Source: Epiperipatus broadwayi (Eukaryota > Onychophora > Udeonychophora > Euonychophora > Peripatidae). From it: DNA of 64,000 nt. The stretch lies in NCBI GenBank assembly GCA_028023455.1, contig JAQFVV010006221.1, positions 5,189,011 through 5,253,010 of the forward strand, read 5' to 3'. The position numbers and the translations under genes were made by a program. Every line of letters starts with the position of its first letter. Within the stretch, counting starts at the first letter, position 1. The notes beneath the pieces are model-generated. The model did no database searches and had not been told where the DNA came from. It saw only the letters and a list, made by a program, of their open reading frames with translations. Shown here piece by piece: positions 1-12,229 of this stretch.

Positions 1-899
1 TGTTCATTAAAAATAAAGTTCTTTATTCCTTGGAAATCAATCATTGGAAAGCTATCCAGATATCCAATTGTTCCTAAACATTCTATTTGCATGATGTTGA
101 CATCTTCCACAAATGATTTCATTACCAATTGGAGTTTCATTTAGATTATATAGATGAAATTCATATAACTGTTAAGTATTTCAGTAGGAATAAGCAATTA
201 CATTTATCTTTGGTTAAAACTATAGTATTATGTATCCTATGACAAGTGGAGTTTAGTCACAAGACATTTTTTTATATATATAATCTTAAATTAATATTAG
301 TTTGAATATATAAATGTTTTCCGAAAAAGTTTATGTTTCAGAATTTCAATTTAGAACTTCGTCTAGAAAATACGAATAATATTAATAGAGAATAATTTAG
401 TTACTCTTATATTTGGGTAATATTAGAATTTGTTGTCTAATAAAACTTTTCTTCAATAAGAAAATCGTTCAATTTGTCGATCTATCTTTTATAAATATTT
501 TATATTGGAACATAGTAAAAGTTATTGTACAAAATAGCTAGTACATCAGCAAAAGATAGAAGATTTAATAAAAATTTTGATTCAGTATTTATAGCAGAAT
601 CAACTTCTGCTAGCATGTACTGCATATCATTTGGTTTTCACAATTTTTACATTCTATAATTATTAATTATATTTAATAATGAATAATTGAATTTTTAATT
701 TCATTTCTTTTGTACTAGTTGCTAGGCTGCTACTTGATTTTAAAGGTTATCTCTATGTTAACATTTTTGGTTAATGAATTTTAGTAGTTTAAACAATAGT
801 ATTATATCAGTGAATGAAAATAGTTATTTCTGCTTGTTTTAATTTTATTAAAACAACTATAAAAAAATAAAGTATATACTAATCATATATAGTTATGTG
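1..899. other. AT-rich stretch without recognisable gene
   Basis: I see only AT-rich sequence with short homopolymer runs and stops in all frames. No conserved protein block, tRNA-like box or terminal repeat stands out. Confidence 0.5.
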
Positions 900-924
900 A
901 TAGTTTTGCATACTCTCACAGTAT

Positions 925-1105
925 ATACACTTAAGCTAGATATAATTAGAGGGGATTTGAACCCAGACTGTCAAGCTCTCTTCAGTCATCCACTCCATCT
1001 TATATAACTAATACACATGACTGCATACATGTGAAAAAGATAAATAATCTCCAATACTATACTTGTATTTAAATATTACAAATTCAGTCTATATTCTGCC
1101 CTTCC
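925..1105 (-). repeat. SINE-like repeat, family with GGGTTCAAATCCCC box
   Basis: On the minus strand a B-box-like GGGTTCAAATCCCC (plus 951-964) is preceded by ATGGAGTGGATGACTGAAG and by a stretch reading TATTGGAGAT.ATTTATCTTTTTCACATG. The same order of blocks recurs in plus orientation near 1340-1500 and 36280-36460, so it is a dispersed repeat. The tRNA-like box suggests a pol III SINE. The A box is not convincing and the ends are approximate. Confidence 0.45.
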
Positions 1106-1224
1106 CTCTTATGTATATTTAAATGGTCTTGAAGTTCCTACATACGAGGGTTAGAATGACTTACGGTCAACCTGGTAAGACAACAAAATTGCAAACAAGG
1201 GCTTTAAATATGCTAAAATCAGAT

Positions 1225-1500
1225 TTTCAATGATATGGATGGCTGGAGAGTGGAGAAGTTTGAAAATTTGCGTTCTTAATATAAACCAAGCACTGATTAT
1301 GTATGTGTGTGGGAGACGATCCGGACCAACTGATGTTTGCTGGTTCGGCACAAAATATGTATATTGGAGATCATTTATTATTTTCACAATCTGGGTTCAA
1401 ACCTCTGTAATTACTTCTAAATTAAGTATACTGTATATACTATATTTGTATTTAAATATTCATAATATTGTAAATATCATGAAGTATTTAAGACACTGAG
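1225..1500 (+). repeat. SINE-like repeat, second copy
   Basis: This copy shares the blocks GGACCAACTGATG, ATATTGGAGATCATTTAT and GTAATTAC.TCTAAA with the copy at 36190-36465. It shares the GGACCAACTGATG / CTGGTTC.GCA block with the palindromic repeat at 16930-17415. The 3' part (TTTAAATATTCATAATATTGTAAAT) also matches 36440-36465. No target duplication could be assigned. Small reading frames across it have no recognisable product. Confidence 0.4.
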
Positions 1501-2107
1501 GATCAAGACACTTGGGAACACTTAATGAATAAATTAGTCTTCTATTTTAAAAAAATAATGTTAAATTATGAATAAAGTTGTCCCCATTGAACAATTTAAA
1601 AAAAAAAAAAAGAAACTTTACTGTGACTAACTTTTTGGAGTTTCTTTAAAATGTTTTATTTCTGTATAGATTGATGCAATTGTCTTATATAAAAAATAAA
1701 CCAATTGCACATACATTTTATTTCAAATCTTGTTTTTTTTTTTTTTTTTATGTATCACTTCCATTTTAATATATTCATTCATTTTTCACTTCCTATGTTT
1801 TGATCACTTTTCAGTGATGATTCCTGTAATATATAGTATACAAATATGTTTACAAAGAATGTAAAATAATATATAATAACAAAATATTTTCATGTAGTTT
1901 TTAATTTTACTTATTCTTTTTTTTTACTTACATTTTAAATTTTTTTAATTTTAAAAATCCTCTATAATTAATTAAATTCCTAAAATTCTTCCTATTTAAA
2001 ATTGTTTTTTTTTTTTGCCATTTATGTATAAATTTTTTTAAATTAATTTCTCTTTATATGATTTAATGTTCTCCAGCATTTTCATTTCCTAATTTAAATG
2101 CTTCCAT

Positions 2108-5100
2108 TCTTTCATATCATCATCATCTACCATTATCAATCCACTGCAGGATGAAGGTCTCTCCAAGTTCAAATCCATCTTTTCCTATCTTTAGCTTCTC
2201 TTCTCCATGTCATCCCTGCACACTTTCTTATTTCATCCATCCATCTCACATGTGCTCTCTTTCTGGGTCTATTACAATCTCTTGGAATCCAGTTTAAAAT
2301 TTCAATTGTCCATTTGTTATAATCTCATCTAACAATATGTCCAGCCCAACTCCACTTCAGTCTTTTAATTGTTTCAATGAGGTCAGTAACACCTGTTTGT
2401 TCTCTTACCCATACATTGTGTTTCTGATCTCTTCTTGTTACTCCCAACATACATCTCTCCCTACTTCTTTGAGTTGTCTGAAGTCTCTGTATTGCTCTTC
2501 TATTAAGTGTCCATGTCTCAGATCCATAAGTAAGAACTGGTAAAACACATTTATTAAAAACCTTCCTTTTCAAACACATAGGCATATTTCCTTTTAGTAT
2601 CAAGTTATTTCTATCAAAAGCACTCCAACCAAGTTTAATTCTATGATTAATTTCATCCATTATATTTCCTTCTGTATTAATAATCTGTAACTGTTAACTT
2701 CTTCTGACTCATCATAATCAATCTTTATTTTCATATTTTGAGAAAATCTATTAAACATTACTTTAGTCTTTTTAACATTTATCTTCAGTCCTACTTTCCT
2801 ACTATGATCTGATAACTCCTGCAACATTTCCTGTAGCTCTAAAGCATTATTTGCAAAAACAACTACATCATCTGCAAAATCTAAATGATTTAAAATAATC
2901 TCCATTTACTTTCACTCCTTTAGCTTCCCATTTTAATCCACAAAATACTTCTTGCAGCACTGCTGTAAAAAGTTTTGAAGATATGGTGTCATCCTGTCTT
3001 ACACCCTTTTCAATGTTGAAAACTACTATCATTATGTAATCTAATTGTTGCTGCTGCATTTTTATAAATATTCTTCAAAATATGACAATATCCTGGATCT
3101 ACACCTTGATGATTCAATGCTTTAATCACTCAAATGCCTTTTCATAGTCTACAAATCCTAAGCATAATGGCAACTCATATTCATTTGTCCTTTCTATAAT
3201 TTCTCTCAATACCTGGATATGATCTACTGTACTAAAACCACTTTTAAATCCAGCTTGTTCTCTTGGTTGGTGGAAATCCAGTGTTTTCTATAGATGAGTT
3301 GTAATTATCTTAGTAAAAATTTTGTATAAAACTGATAAAAGACTGATAGGTCTGTAATTTCTAATATCTTCTTTATCACCTTTTTTAAATATTAATATTA
3401 ATACGGCATTCTTCCAATCATCTGGTACATCTTTATCATTTAGACATTTGGTATATAACTTTGCTAAAAAATGTTCTATTTCTTCACCTGTTTCTTTTAA
3501 TATATCAATTACAATTCCATCATTACCTGGAGCCTTCCCTTTCTTCATAAATTTAATTGCATGTCTCACTTCCTAAATTCTGGCAATTCGGAAGATATAA
3601 TATGTATAGGAGGCACTTGTTTTTTATTACTATATAATTCTTGATAGAAGTCTTCTACACATTTTATGATGTCACCTCTCTTTTTAGTAATAATGCCATC
3701 TTTTTTTCTTATTGCAGATATAAATTTCCTACCAATACCAAAATGTTGTTTTACACTCTTTAGACTTTTATTCTCTTCTATAGCTTTCCTTGTTAGTTCA
3801 CAATTATACTTTCTTATATCATTTTCAACTCTTTTCTGCACCATTTTACAAAATTCGAGATATTCAATCTTTTTTAATGCATCATTGTTGTATATCCTCA
3901 TATTCCTTCTTTTCTTCATAAATTCTCTAGTCTCAGTAGAAATTTTACTGGTCAATTGCTGCTTTTTTCTACCAGCTATCTTTGTTGCAGTTTTTAAAAG
4001 TGTATCGCTTATTTTCCTATTAATGTCATTCAAATCTGAATCATGTTCAAAATCTACTAATACTTGAAACCGATTTGTAAGTTCTAATTTAAATGCATTA
4101 GAATGTTTCTGAAGATTAGGAATATCAACTGTAAATATTGTTTTTCGTAATAATTTTTGTCTCTCTAGTTTTGCTTTAACATGTATCTTACATCTTACTA
4201 ATCGGTGATCACTTCCTGTGTTAAATTTATTAAGAACATTACAATCTTGAAATATGTATTTTTGGTTAGTCAAAATATAATCCAATTCTGCTGTACCCTC
4301 ATTTGGATGCTTTCATGTCCATTTCCTTTTAACATTTTTCTCAAAAAAAGAATACATAATATAAAGTTTTTCTTTTTCTGCAAACTCCACAAGTCTATGT
4401 CCTCTCTCATTTCTATTACCATAACCAAAACTACTTACAGCTCTTTCATCTTTCATTTGTTTACCAATTCTAGCATTAAAGTCTCCCATAACAATTTTAA
4501 AATGCTGTTTACTCTGATCAAAAGCCTTTTGTACATCCATATAAAAATCTTCTATAACTTTATCACTATGAGAACTTGTTGGGGCATAAACCTGAATTAT
4601 CTGCATTTGGTATTTACTATTAAGTTGTAAAACTAATCTTGCCACTCTGTCTGATATACCATCAATCTCCACAATGTTATTCTTCCATTTTTTATTTATA
4701 ATGAATCCTACTCCACTTGTATTTCCAATATTTGTGCCTTTATAGTAGAGTATATGTCCACTTTTTAAATCAATTGTTTCTTCACCTTTTCTTCTAACTT
4801 CACAAAGTCCAATAATATCCCATTCAATATAAGACAGTTCTTTTTCTAACTCTTGCAATCTTCCTTCACTTGAAAATGATCTGCAGTTGTAAGTACCTAA
4901 ATAAAAAGTCGTCATCGAATGGCAGCCTGAGTCAGAATCAGGGGATTCTTAGCACCCTCCGCCTTCGGCCTCCAACCGCTGCCTTGGTTGATGACTTTAC
5001 AGCCTCCTGGGAATAAGGGTCATGATTTATTTTTGTCTGTCATAATTGTATATATTGAAAAAATATTCTTAAACTCAGAGGTAAATGGCCAATAAACTCA

Positions 5101-5330
5101 CTATGCTGGCTAATGCGTGTTGGTGAGCAACCCATCCATGTTCGTATACTATATGAATAACCACATAGTAATAACAGCTGCAATGACAAGGACATATGGA
5201 GTGGACATTAGGAATTTGCCCTGCTCGGTTCCTTTAAGGCCTCCAAGAGGAATCAAAGGGTCTCCTTTCAGTTAGTAGCAAATTCCTTTCTGCAGCCTCT
5301 TTCATATACAGATATATAATAGAATTTCTG
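2108..5330 (-). mobile_element. RTE-like non-LTR retrotransposon, nearly full length, dead
   Basis: This is a minus-strand LINE with a 5' untranslated region (about 4916-5330), an endonuclease-reverse transcriptase reading frame (4915 to about 2130) and a short 3' end of ATGATG-type repeats (2115-2140). The 5' region, including CCTCTGAGTTTAAG (reverse strand here) and blocks around a TATAGT..ATACGAACATGGATGG segment, is shared with the copies at 36470-37000 and 60515-60860, so it belongs to the element. It is the best preserved copy of its family in the window. It is inactivated by a stop near 4310, a frameshift near 3567 and several stops between 3287 and 3060. Confidence 0.85.
2130..4915 (-). 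pseudogene. endonuclease-reverse transcriptase of RTE-like LINE (broken)
   Basis: The frame opens with ATG at 4915 in an EEP endonuclease domain: TYNCRS, the catalytic-acid block GLCEVRR, VYAPTSS, MGDFNARIG, then DYILTNQK and GSDHRLV for the terminal SDH motif (about 4220). A TGA at about 4310 interrupts an otherwise continuous frame, where the 37.5-kb copy has a sense codon. A frameshift near 3567 leads into the RT domain: [40 protein letters not shown] and the catalytic FADDVVVFANN (about 2890-2860). The C-terminal region has LTYGSETWTLNRR and RLKWSWAGHIVR. Such proteins nick the target and reverse-transcribe their own RNA there (target-primed reverse transcription, known for the family). 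I assign the RTE clade from the motif style; BovB-like relatives are the alternative. Confidence 0.85.
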
Positions 5331-5334
5331 TCTT

Positions 5335-5810
5335 AAATGATTCTTATTTTTAATTTATTTTTTGTTGTTTTTATACGTGAAATCATTTTAATATCCCTTA
5401 CAATTTAAGCAATGTAAAATATAAATACGACTCACGTTTTCCAATCCATCTTTTTTTTTAATATTTTTTCAATTTATTGAAATCTATTTTCATTTATACA
5501 GTAGTTTAATTAAAAATTTAATTTTATACTTCCTGTTTATGTCCTTCGTTTTATTTGTCTTATAAAATGTACTTTTTAATAGATTAAAACTGCGATAATT
5601 TTCTGCTTTTATCTTATATATTCTTTTTATACTTTCTGAGTTTTTCTTTTCACATAATTTTGCCTCATTTTTAATTATATCATTGTATCAATTTTTTCTT
5701 TTAATAATTTATTATTAGTTATCCTATTATTGATATTATTTATTTTATGTATATAATTTATATCTGAATTCTAATTACTTAGTAAGTCATAGTCTTTTTT
5801 TTTTTTTGAA
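5335..5810 (-). repeat. dispersed repeat family X with coding traces
   Basis: Read on the minus strand, this segment matches 12230-12600 (plus) over about 200 bases. Shared blocks are AGTTTTAATCTAT.AAAAAGT, ACATAAACAGGAAGTATAAA and GAAAATAGATTT. Short conserved peptides appear in one frame of both (Y.SFNL.KS, DINRKYK). That suggests a decayed coding region of a larger element. I do not recognise the protein. It abuts the 5' end of the RTE element. Confidence 0.5.
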
Positions 5811-6260
5811 AATATTTATTTTAAAATAATAAAATAGAAAATCATATAACATTATAAAACACTAGCCAAAAAACAAAATTTTACTAAAATTCACTAATGA
5901 CCATGGCTTTATCTATTAACAAATAAACTTCAAGTGAAATTCAACTAGATACAAATAACATATATAAACAATACAAAATAGCTTTTCTATACTTCAAAAA
6001 CCAATCATCTATAATATCACAGGATATCTTCATGAAATTGGTGGCCTTAGATACAAAAAGATTTGTGATTAAAGTTCTTTGATTCTTCTTTTTAATTCAT
6101 GTTTTTCCATAAAAGATTACCTCTGTATTATCCCATATTCAGTTCATGAATATTTAAAGTTAAAGTATGATACTTATTTTTGACTCTATGGCAACTACAA
6201 GGAATCTTATGAACTATATCCGGAATAGATTTACTATCAATTGATTGTTTTGAACTATTT
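5811..6260. other. AT-rich spacer
   Basis: No coding block, terminal repeat or tRNA-like signal was recognised here. A scattered coding-like remnant may extend from the 8.8-9.6 kb region, but stops are frequent. Confidence 0.4.
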
Positions 6261-6272
6261 AATAATGAATTT

Positions 6273-6368
6273 GGTGGTCGAGAGGTCAGCGACAGCAGCT
6301 TTACAAGCAGTTATCCCGGGTTAGTGGGTTCGCTTCCCGGCTGATGCCATGACACGTGAGAAAAAAAA
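6273..6368 (+). mobile_element. tRNA-derived SINE, complete with target duplication
   Basis: The head GGTGGTCGAGAGGTCAGCG resembles an A box of Leu/Ser-type tRNA. The B box is GTGGGTTCGCTTCCCGG. The body ends in GCCATGACACGTGAG followed by an A tail. A perfect 12-bp duplication AATAATGAATTT flanks it (6261-6272 and 6369-6380). Members of the same family lie at 9321-9392, 15803-15895 and 21184-21293. It is non-autonomous and was presumably mobilised by a LINE of this genome. Confidence 0.88.
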
Positions 6369-7073
6369 AATAATGAATTTAAATCAAAGACCTTTCTTCC
6401 CAGCAACTTTCATACCACACAATAAATGACAATTCTTATAACCAATCAGTAAATTGATGACTTAAATGGTAAAGAAATGAACTCCTTATTTTCACTAACA
6501 ATTAAATTTTTATTAGTGTGAGGCCTATTAATATTTTTATTAATGTCTAACACATTTATGATTTGGAAAACTTCTCTTTTCTTGATTCTGTTGTAAAATT
6601 ATATAAATGTTCAAAACATTTTATATAATTTTACTTTCATGATTGTAACCTAAATCAACATAATTAGGAGACTCCTTTGAATACAAGCATTATTTTCAAA
6701 ATTATTAAGCCATCTTCTATTTCTATAACAAAAATTCAATACATTTTCTTATGAGTAAAAGGTTGATAACTGTCAAATCATATCATATTTCTTACATTTT
6801 TATGTTTAATAAAATGTCTTCAAAATAAAATATCAAGCTAAAATTAAAGCTTAATAAAATCAAAAGTAGCCTGCTCAATAATAAAATTAATATTAGAATC
6901 AAATGCATTCAATCTATCAACAAAATCCTTCAATTTATTTTTCTCAATAACAATCATTAACATATCTAACAAATAATTTTAAAGAAACAGAAAAATGATT
7001 AAAAACATTACTCTCTAAAAAATGAATATAGATAGAACATATCAAAGAAAAAATAACATAACTAATAATGGTA

Positions 7074-8224
7074 ATACATCATCTGATCATCCACACCGCG
7101 CTATGGCGCTGTTTCTATGCTAAAGCACAGAAATATGCTGTTTACAAGGCCGCTCATAGATCTTAGGCCTGTAAACTGTTCAAACACTAAGATGTTAAAG
7201 TGCACCCTTACCCCAACATCTCTAGCATGTTGAACATTATTAGTGACGAGTATCCAACACTCTCTATAGACATTACTCTTGACTATGTAGTTGTAATGAC
7301 GAAAAGTATATTAGAGCAAATTTTTTTTTGGCTAAATGTATTGTAATTTATGTGAGTTAGTAAAAATTGTAACGAATTCTCAAACTCCCCTACTTTCATT
7401 GTCAGGGGTCACAATTCACTAAATGAGGAGTGTAAATCACGATTCGGCAAAGTTCAGAATCAAGTCACGCACTTTCCGATACTTTTTCTAGATCAAAATA
7501 GTTTAATGACAGACGACCGTTCGGTGTTGTAGTTTTTAGATTTACCTGCTATAGAAGCAGATGTAGTGGCCTTCCTTCAACCAAAAAAAAAATATTTTAC
7601 CCACCCAGAAAAACTGTCTTTGTGGTGGTTTATTGAAATTAAGGCATTGTCAAACATCTGAAATAGAATATCAATCACGTCAGTGTCGCCGAAGGTGTTC
7701 CATTCGCTCATGGAATGGGGTTTGAGGGCTGCCGAATCACTTTTTCGCAAGCGGTATGGCTAATTTATTATTGAAGCCGGGATCAGCTTACAGTGAAGCG
7801 TATTAGAGCTGAGTTGGAAATATGTCAAAACGCCGTAAAGAATATGATGATAGGTCTTAGAGAGGTCTGTCGAGAAAGTCTTGTTTCTCAAAAAAAAAAA
7901 AAAAGTTTCTTCAAAAACAATAAAAAAGACTGGGGGGGAAAAGGTTCTTAAAAAAAAAAAAAAGACCGGAAAAAAGAAATGTTTGTTTTAAAAAAAAAAA
8001 ACAGAATATTTTAAAAGGCAAAAAAAAAACAACATTTTTTTATTTTTAAGAAATATACATAAAACGGTTAAAAAAATAAAACAACAACAAAAAAAAATAA
8101 ATAAAGCAAAACCAAAAATTAAAAACATAAATCAACAAAATAAAAACAGCCTGGTAACGTTATATCTATTTGTTTTTTACTAGCAACAGCTCCATCGAGC
8201 GGTATGGGTGATTAGATGATGTAT
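7074..8224. mobile_element. DNA transposon-like element with ~38-bp inverted termini and TA duplication
   Basis: The left end ATACATCATCTGATCATCC and the right end (reverse complement ATACATCATCTAATCACCC) match for about 38 bases, extending through ACCGC and ATGG.GCTG. TA flanks both ends (7072-7073, 8225-8226). The paralogous sequence at 8395-8420 looks like an empty site. The interior 7090-7860 is markedly more GC-rich than its surroundings; 7870-8150 is A-rich low complexity. No transposase was recognised. The TA duplication points to the Tc1/mariner superfamily or a relative, but this is inference. Confidence 0.7.
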
Positions 8225-8230
8225 TAACCT

Positions 8231-8520
8231 AATAAATTATTCCTCTCTGATGTAATAAAGCACATTACACATAAAATACATAGAATCCTCTAATAATAAT
8301 AACAAATCATGAACAACCTTAATCTTAGCTGCAGAAACATATTTATATTTCTCTCTAAAAAATCAATATTGACAGAACATGTCAAAGGAGAAATAACATA
8401 ACTAATAACTTATTCCTCTCTAATGTAATAAAACACATTACACATAAAATACATAGAATAGCAAATCATGAACAACCTAAATCTGAGCTGCAGAAATTTA
8501 GTTATATTTCCCTAAACTAG
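8231..8520. repeat. imperfect direct duplication, period about 175 bp
   Basis: TTATTCCTCTCT.ATGTAATAAA and the following ACACATTACACATAAAATAC occur at about 8236-8288 and again at 8410-8460. Both copies are followed by AATCATGAACAACCT. A third partial relative (GAACATATCAAAGAAAAAATAACATAAC) lies left of the transposon at 7035-7065. No function is apparent. Confidence 0.65.
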
Positions 8521-8859
8521 AAATACATTAATATTTTTTATTCCAACTGATTGATGCATATTTCCAATGTCTAAACTATCAAATACACAGTCATCTAAAA
8601 CACATTCATTTATTTTATTAAATGCTCAAAAGAAGAAGAGACACAAAATTGGCCTAAGATTATATAATTTTTAAAAAAATTTATAAGAAATTTTATCAAC
8701 AATCCTTTCTGTAAAATCAAAATGCACTTTAAAGGGGAATTATCTTTGTGAGACTTAAAATTAGAGGAAATCTTAGGAACCAAATATAATTACTAGGATA
8801 ACAAATAAGTAATTCTATCAATTTTTTTTTTATTTTCCATAATTTAAATCAACTTAAAT

Positions 8860-9616
8860 TTTATTTTTATAACAGGATCAGAATTTAAAATAGAATTCTT
8901 TGCATGTCTAAAGAAACTATTTTTAAAATTACTATTATTCAGCAATACAAAATGGCCACCTTTGACTTCTTTTAACATGGTAACATCATTGGCCTTCAAA
9001 CTTTTTTAAGCAATAATTGCAAGGATCTCTTTAAGATCTATTTGCTTCAGGACAAAGACAATTTTTTTCCTCTCAAATAATTGCTTCTTCAAAATTACTT
9101 GTACAGACATTTTACTATTATCTGGAATATTTCTACAATATTCAATAGCAAAAATATAATCAATTACCACATTCTTTTTGCTAAGAGGGACAGATGAGAA
9201 GAGCCTTTTCTTAAAATTGTATAATTCAGATATATTTAAAACAAAATTAGCCAAATTTAAAACAAATGAAGCACTAGATCTTGTATTATAATGCCTCATA
9301 CTTAAGTTGTTGTTTTTTTCATATGTCAAATGCGTTGACCGGGAAGCTAACCCGGACCAGCTACTTGGAAGGCAGCTATGCTAACCGCTAGTTTATTTTA
9401 TAACCTTCCTTTTTCCAAACTTTTTAAAAACCAATTAAACTTGTTAATATTTTTATTATTACAAACAAATTGATATCTTGATTTAAACCACTTTATGAAA
9501 GAATTTAAAATAGAATAATTAAAATTACTTTCAATAAACATAATTTGATTAATAAATTTATTTAAAATCAATTGCCTAAACTTTAAAATAAAATTGCATA
9601 TAGGAAAGAAATTCAT
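8860..9616 (-). pseudogene. unrecognised coding-like remnant split by a SINE
   Basis: Minus-strand reading gives NFFPICNFILKF... (9616-9398). After the SINE at 9321-9392 it continues RHYNTRSSASFVLNLANF... (to 9006) and, after a shift, DVTMLKEVKGGHFVLLNN and FFRHAKNSILNSDPVIKIKF (about 8985-8850). The successive open stretches, joined by one insertion and one frameshift, look like a decayed protein. I recognise no family. AT-rich composition (Asn, Lys, Ile, Phe) makes chance open frames a real alternative. Confidence 0.35.
9321..9392 (-). mobile_element. tRNA-derived SINE, truncated copy
   Basis: On the minus strand: GCGGTTAGCATAGCTGCCTT, then a B box GGGTTAGCTTCCCGG, then CGCATTTGACATATG and an A tail. 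It matches the family consensus inferred from 15803-15895. The first bases of the tRNA-like head are missing and no clear duplication is seen. It interrupts the coding-like remnant on the same strand. Confidence 0.8.
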
Positions 9617-9879
9617 TTTTTTAAATTTAATCTAACATTACATGAAGTAGGAAAATTATCATAAAGCTTACAGCACGGTAAAAAAAATTGACTTGAGCCT
9701 TTAAAGATATTGGACTTATTAAATAATTTCTTTATATCCACAATTTCTTAAAAAAAAAAAAATTATTAAACATCTGCATATACTAAAATTTTAAAACAAC
9801 TAATAATACTAAAACTTAAATAAAATAACTACTATATATATCAGAAAAATATTAATGTAAAAAAGAAAAATGAGAAGTA

Positions 9880-10370
9880 GAGGTAAAACAGGATTATAAA
9901 GAAAATAATAAAAAAGAAGCTATGGATGATATGATGTTAAAAGAATTTAAATATGAAATGGAGAAATTAAAATGTGATATAGAATATGATAATAAGAAAA
10001 ATATTAGCAATAAAGAATGAAAATTATAAATGATATTAAAAATAAATGTCAAGATTTAGTATTTTTAAAAGATGATAAGGCATCAAGTATGGTAATTTTA
10101 ACTAAGGAAGAATATAATGAAAAAATGAAAATTTTATTGGTTTATTTTATACAAATTAAGAAGAATGAAAGTATAGAAAAAGAAAAAAAGAATTGAATAG
10201 AATAATAAAGGAAATGTATTTAAAAGGCAATATTAAAAAGAAGATGATTAAATTGAAAAGAATGGATATTAATAATATGGAAATATATTGACAATCTAAA
10301 ACACATAAAATAATGTTCCACTTAGACTAATAATTAATAATTCTGAGAATTATTTCTTCTCAAGTCAGCT
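9880..10370 (+). pseudogene. Penelope-like element reverse transcriptase fragment
   Basis: Three pieces in different frames follow the order of the N-terminal part of Penelope-like RTs. First comes LKEFKYEMEKLKCDIEYD and KNISNKE (about 9930-10015). From 10018 follows IINDIKNKCQDLVFLKDDKA, then SSMVILTKEEYNEKM (the usual family motif is ADKG..VV....Y..KM). Last is a KEMYLKGNIKKK..KLKRM stretch and a degenerate SKTHK corresponding to the PKIHK block (about 10200-10310). Stops and frameshifts separate the pieces, and the catalytic YADD region was not found. Penelope-like elements pair RT with a GIY-YIG nuclease and carry hammerhead ribozymes in their pseudo-LTRs (established), which fits the ribozyme elements elsewhere here. 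Confidence 0.6.
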
Positions 10371-12229
10371 GAAGATAACCTGATTGGGAAATAGGAATTT
10401 AACTAGCTTAATGCTATAAATATATTTACATACATAAAATGAAGCCATGACAAAATTAAGGTATTTTAATAATATAAATGTTTAATTTTTATTGAGTAAA
10501 GTTCTTAAAGAAAAAATAAGGAATATTTTTTATTTTCACCTTATTTTTGGAAAAGAAAAAAAGAGTTAGAATCAGAAATAGAAATAAAATCTTTCCCGAT
10601 TTTTCATAAAGTAAAAAGAAAGAGATTACAATTTTTATTTCTTGATAAATGAAAAGTTATTAAATAGAATATTTTATTTTCAAAAAATAAAAACAAGAAG
10701 AGATTAAAATTTTTATCTCTGACAGAATTAAAAGTTATTTTGCAATTCTTGTATAAGTAGAATTTTTTTAAAAATAAAAACAGAATCTTATAAAAAAAAA
10801 ATCAGTTGGTTAAGGCTTAAAATTGATACCAGGAGTATTCAATAGAAATCAGTAATAGAGAATTCTATAGTCAGAATCTTAGAACCATTTGCTAAATCCT
10901 TGCTAAAAACTGATCAGTACTGACCCAATTATATAACCAATCTCATTAAAAGGAATATAGAAAGAAAATATCTCTGAAAGAAACAAATTTTTAGCTAACC
11001 TTATATATTGATTCATTCAAAATCATAACATGTTAATCTGTAATTAAAATAATTGTTAATTTGGAAATCTGAACATGCAAAGAAAAGGAGAAAAAGAACA
11101 GAAGAAAAGAAAATGGATGAACTTATATAAACATTCAGAGAGCTATAAAAAACTAGAGCTGAGAGATTGACTAATCTACCATCTGTAAGATTTACTGTAA
11201 GAGATACTCAACTAAGCAATTACAAAAGGATAAAAACCATGGTTAAATAAGTATTGTAATGTGTACACTTATACATTTATAGATTTTATGTTATAGGGTT
11301 TTGAAATTGAAAATATTGAATAATTTTTTTAAAATAATTTTGTTGAAAGATTTTTCCAGTTTTATAAACTTGGTTAAAATTGTATGGGAACAATATTTAA
11401 AAAAAAAAAAAAAATGAAGGGAGTGGGGGGTGGGGTTGAAGGAACATTTTGATTAAATTTTGTTTCCTTTTTTTATTATGAAATATTTTTTTTATAGGGT
11501 TTAATTATTTTAGTGAAATGATCATCTAGATTAAGCATTAATCAGAATAAGGAAATTATATGTGTTATATGACATAAGTATTGTATAAAATTATGTATAT
11601 TAACTTTGGGTTTGTCACATTATCATTTTTTAATTTTTATTTTATTTTTTTTTATTTGTTAGTCGATCCTTTTTTTTTTTTAAATTTCCAAAGTTGTTTT
11701 TTTTTTTTTTTAATGCCTTTATTCTTCCTATTATCTGTTCTTTGAATTACTGCTACTGTAACTGATTTCATCATTGAGTTGTGCTTTAAGGAATTTGTAG
11801 GTTATCCCAGTGAAATTATTCCTGGATCCAGAAAATGTATATATGGCCCTGATCTTATATCGTTTCTGTTATCTCCTTATCTCTTTTAATGGCAGTCTGT
11901 CCTCTCTGACATAAAATGAATTACGTATATAAAAAAATATCCAGGTAGTAAAGTATGTTAAAAATTATAAGGAAAGAAAATGTTATGAAACTTTATATAT
12001 TCAAAAAGATTTAAACGAATGTGTAAACATGGTTAAAGATCCAGCACAATTAGGGAATATGGTCGTCGTTACATTACTGGAAGGAAGCTTTAGAGTTATA
12101 ATTTAATTTTTTTTTTAAAGATTGTTTCGTATTTATATAATGATTGTAAAATAAGTTTAATCATTTTTATATATATATGTATGTATTTTACTAATTGTAT
12201 TTATTGTAATGTAATGTAAATAATGTTCA
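10371..12229. other. AT-rich interval, possible decayed Penelope-like body
   Basis: No intact reading frame is present. Lys/Ile-rich scraps (10500-10760) and homopolymer runs dominate. The interval sits between the RT fragment and the family X repeat, so it may be the decayed remainder of one long element, but I cannot show that from sequence. Confidence 0.35.
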
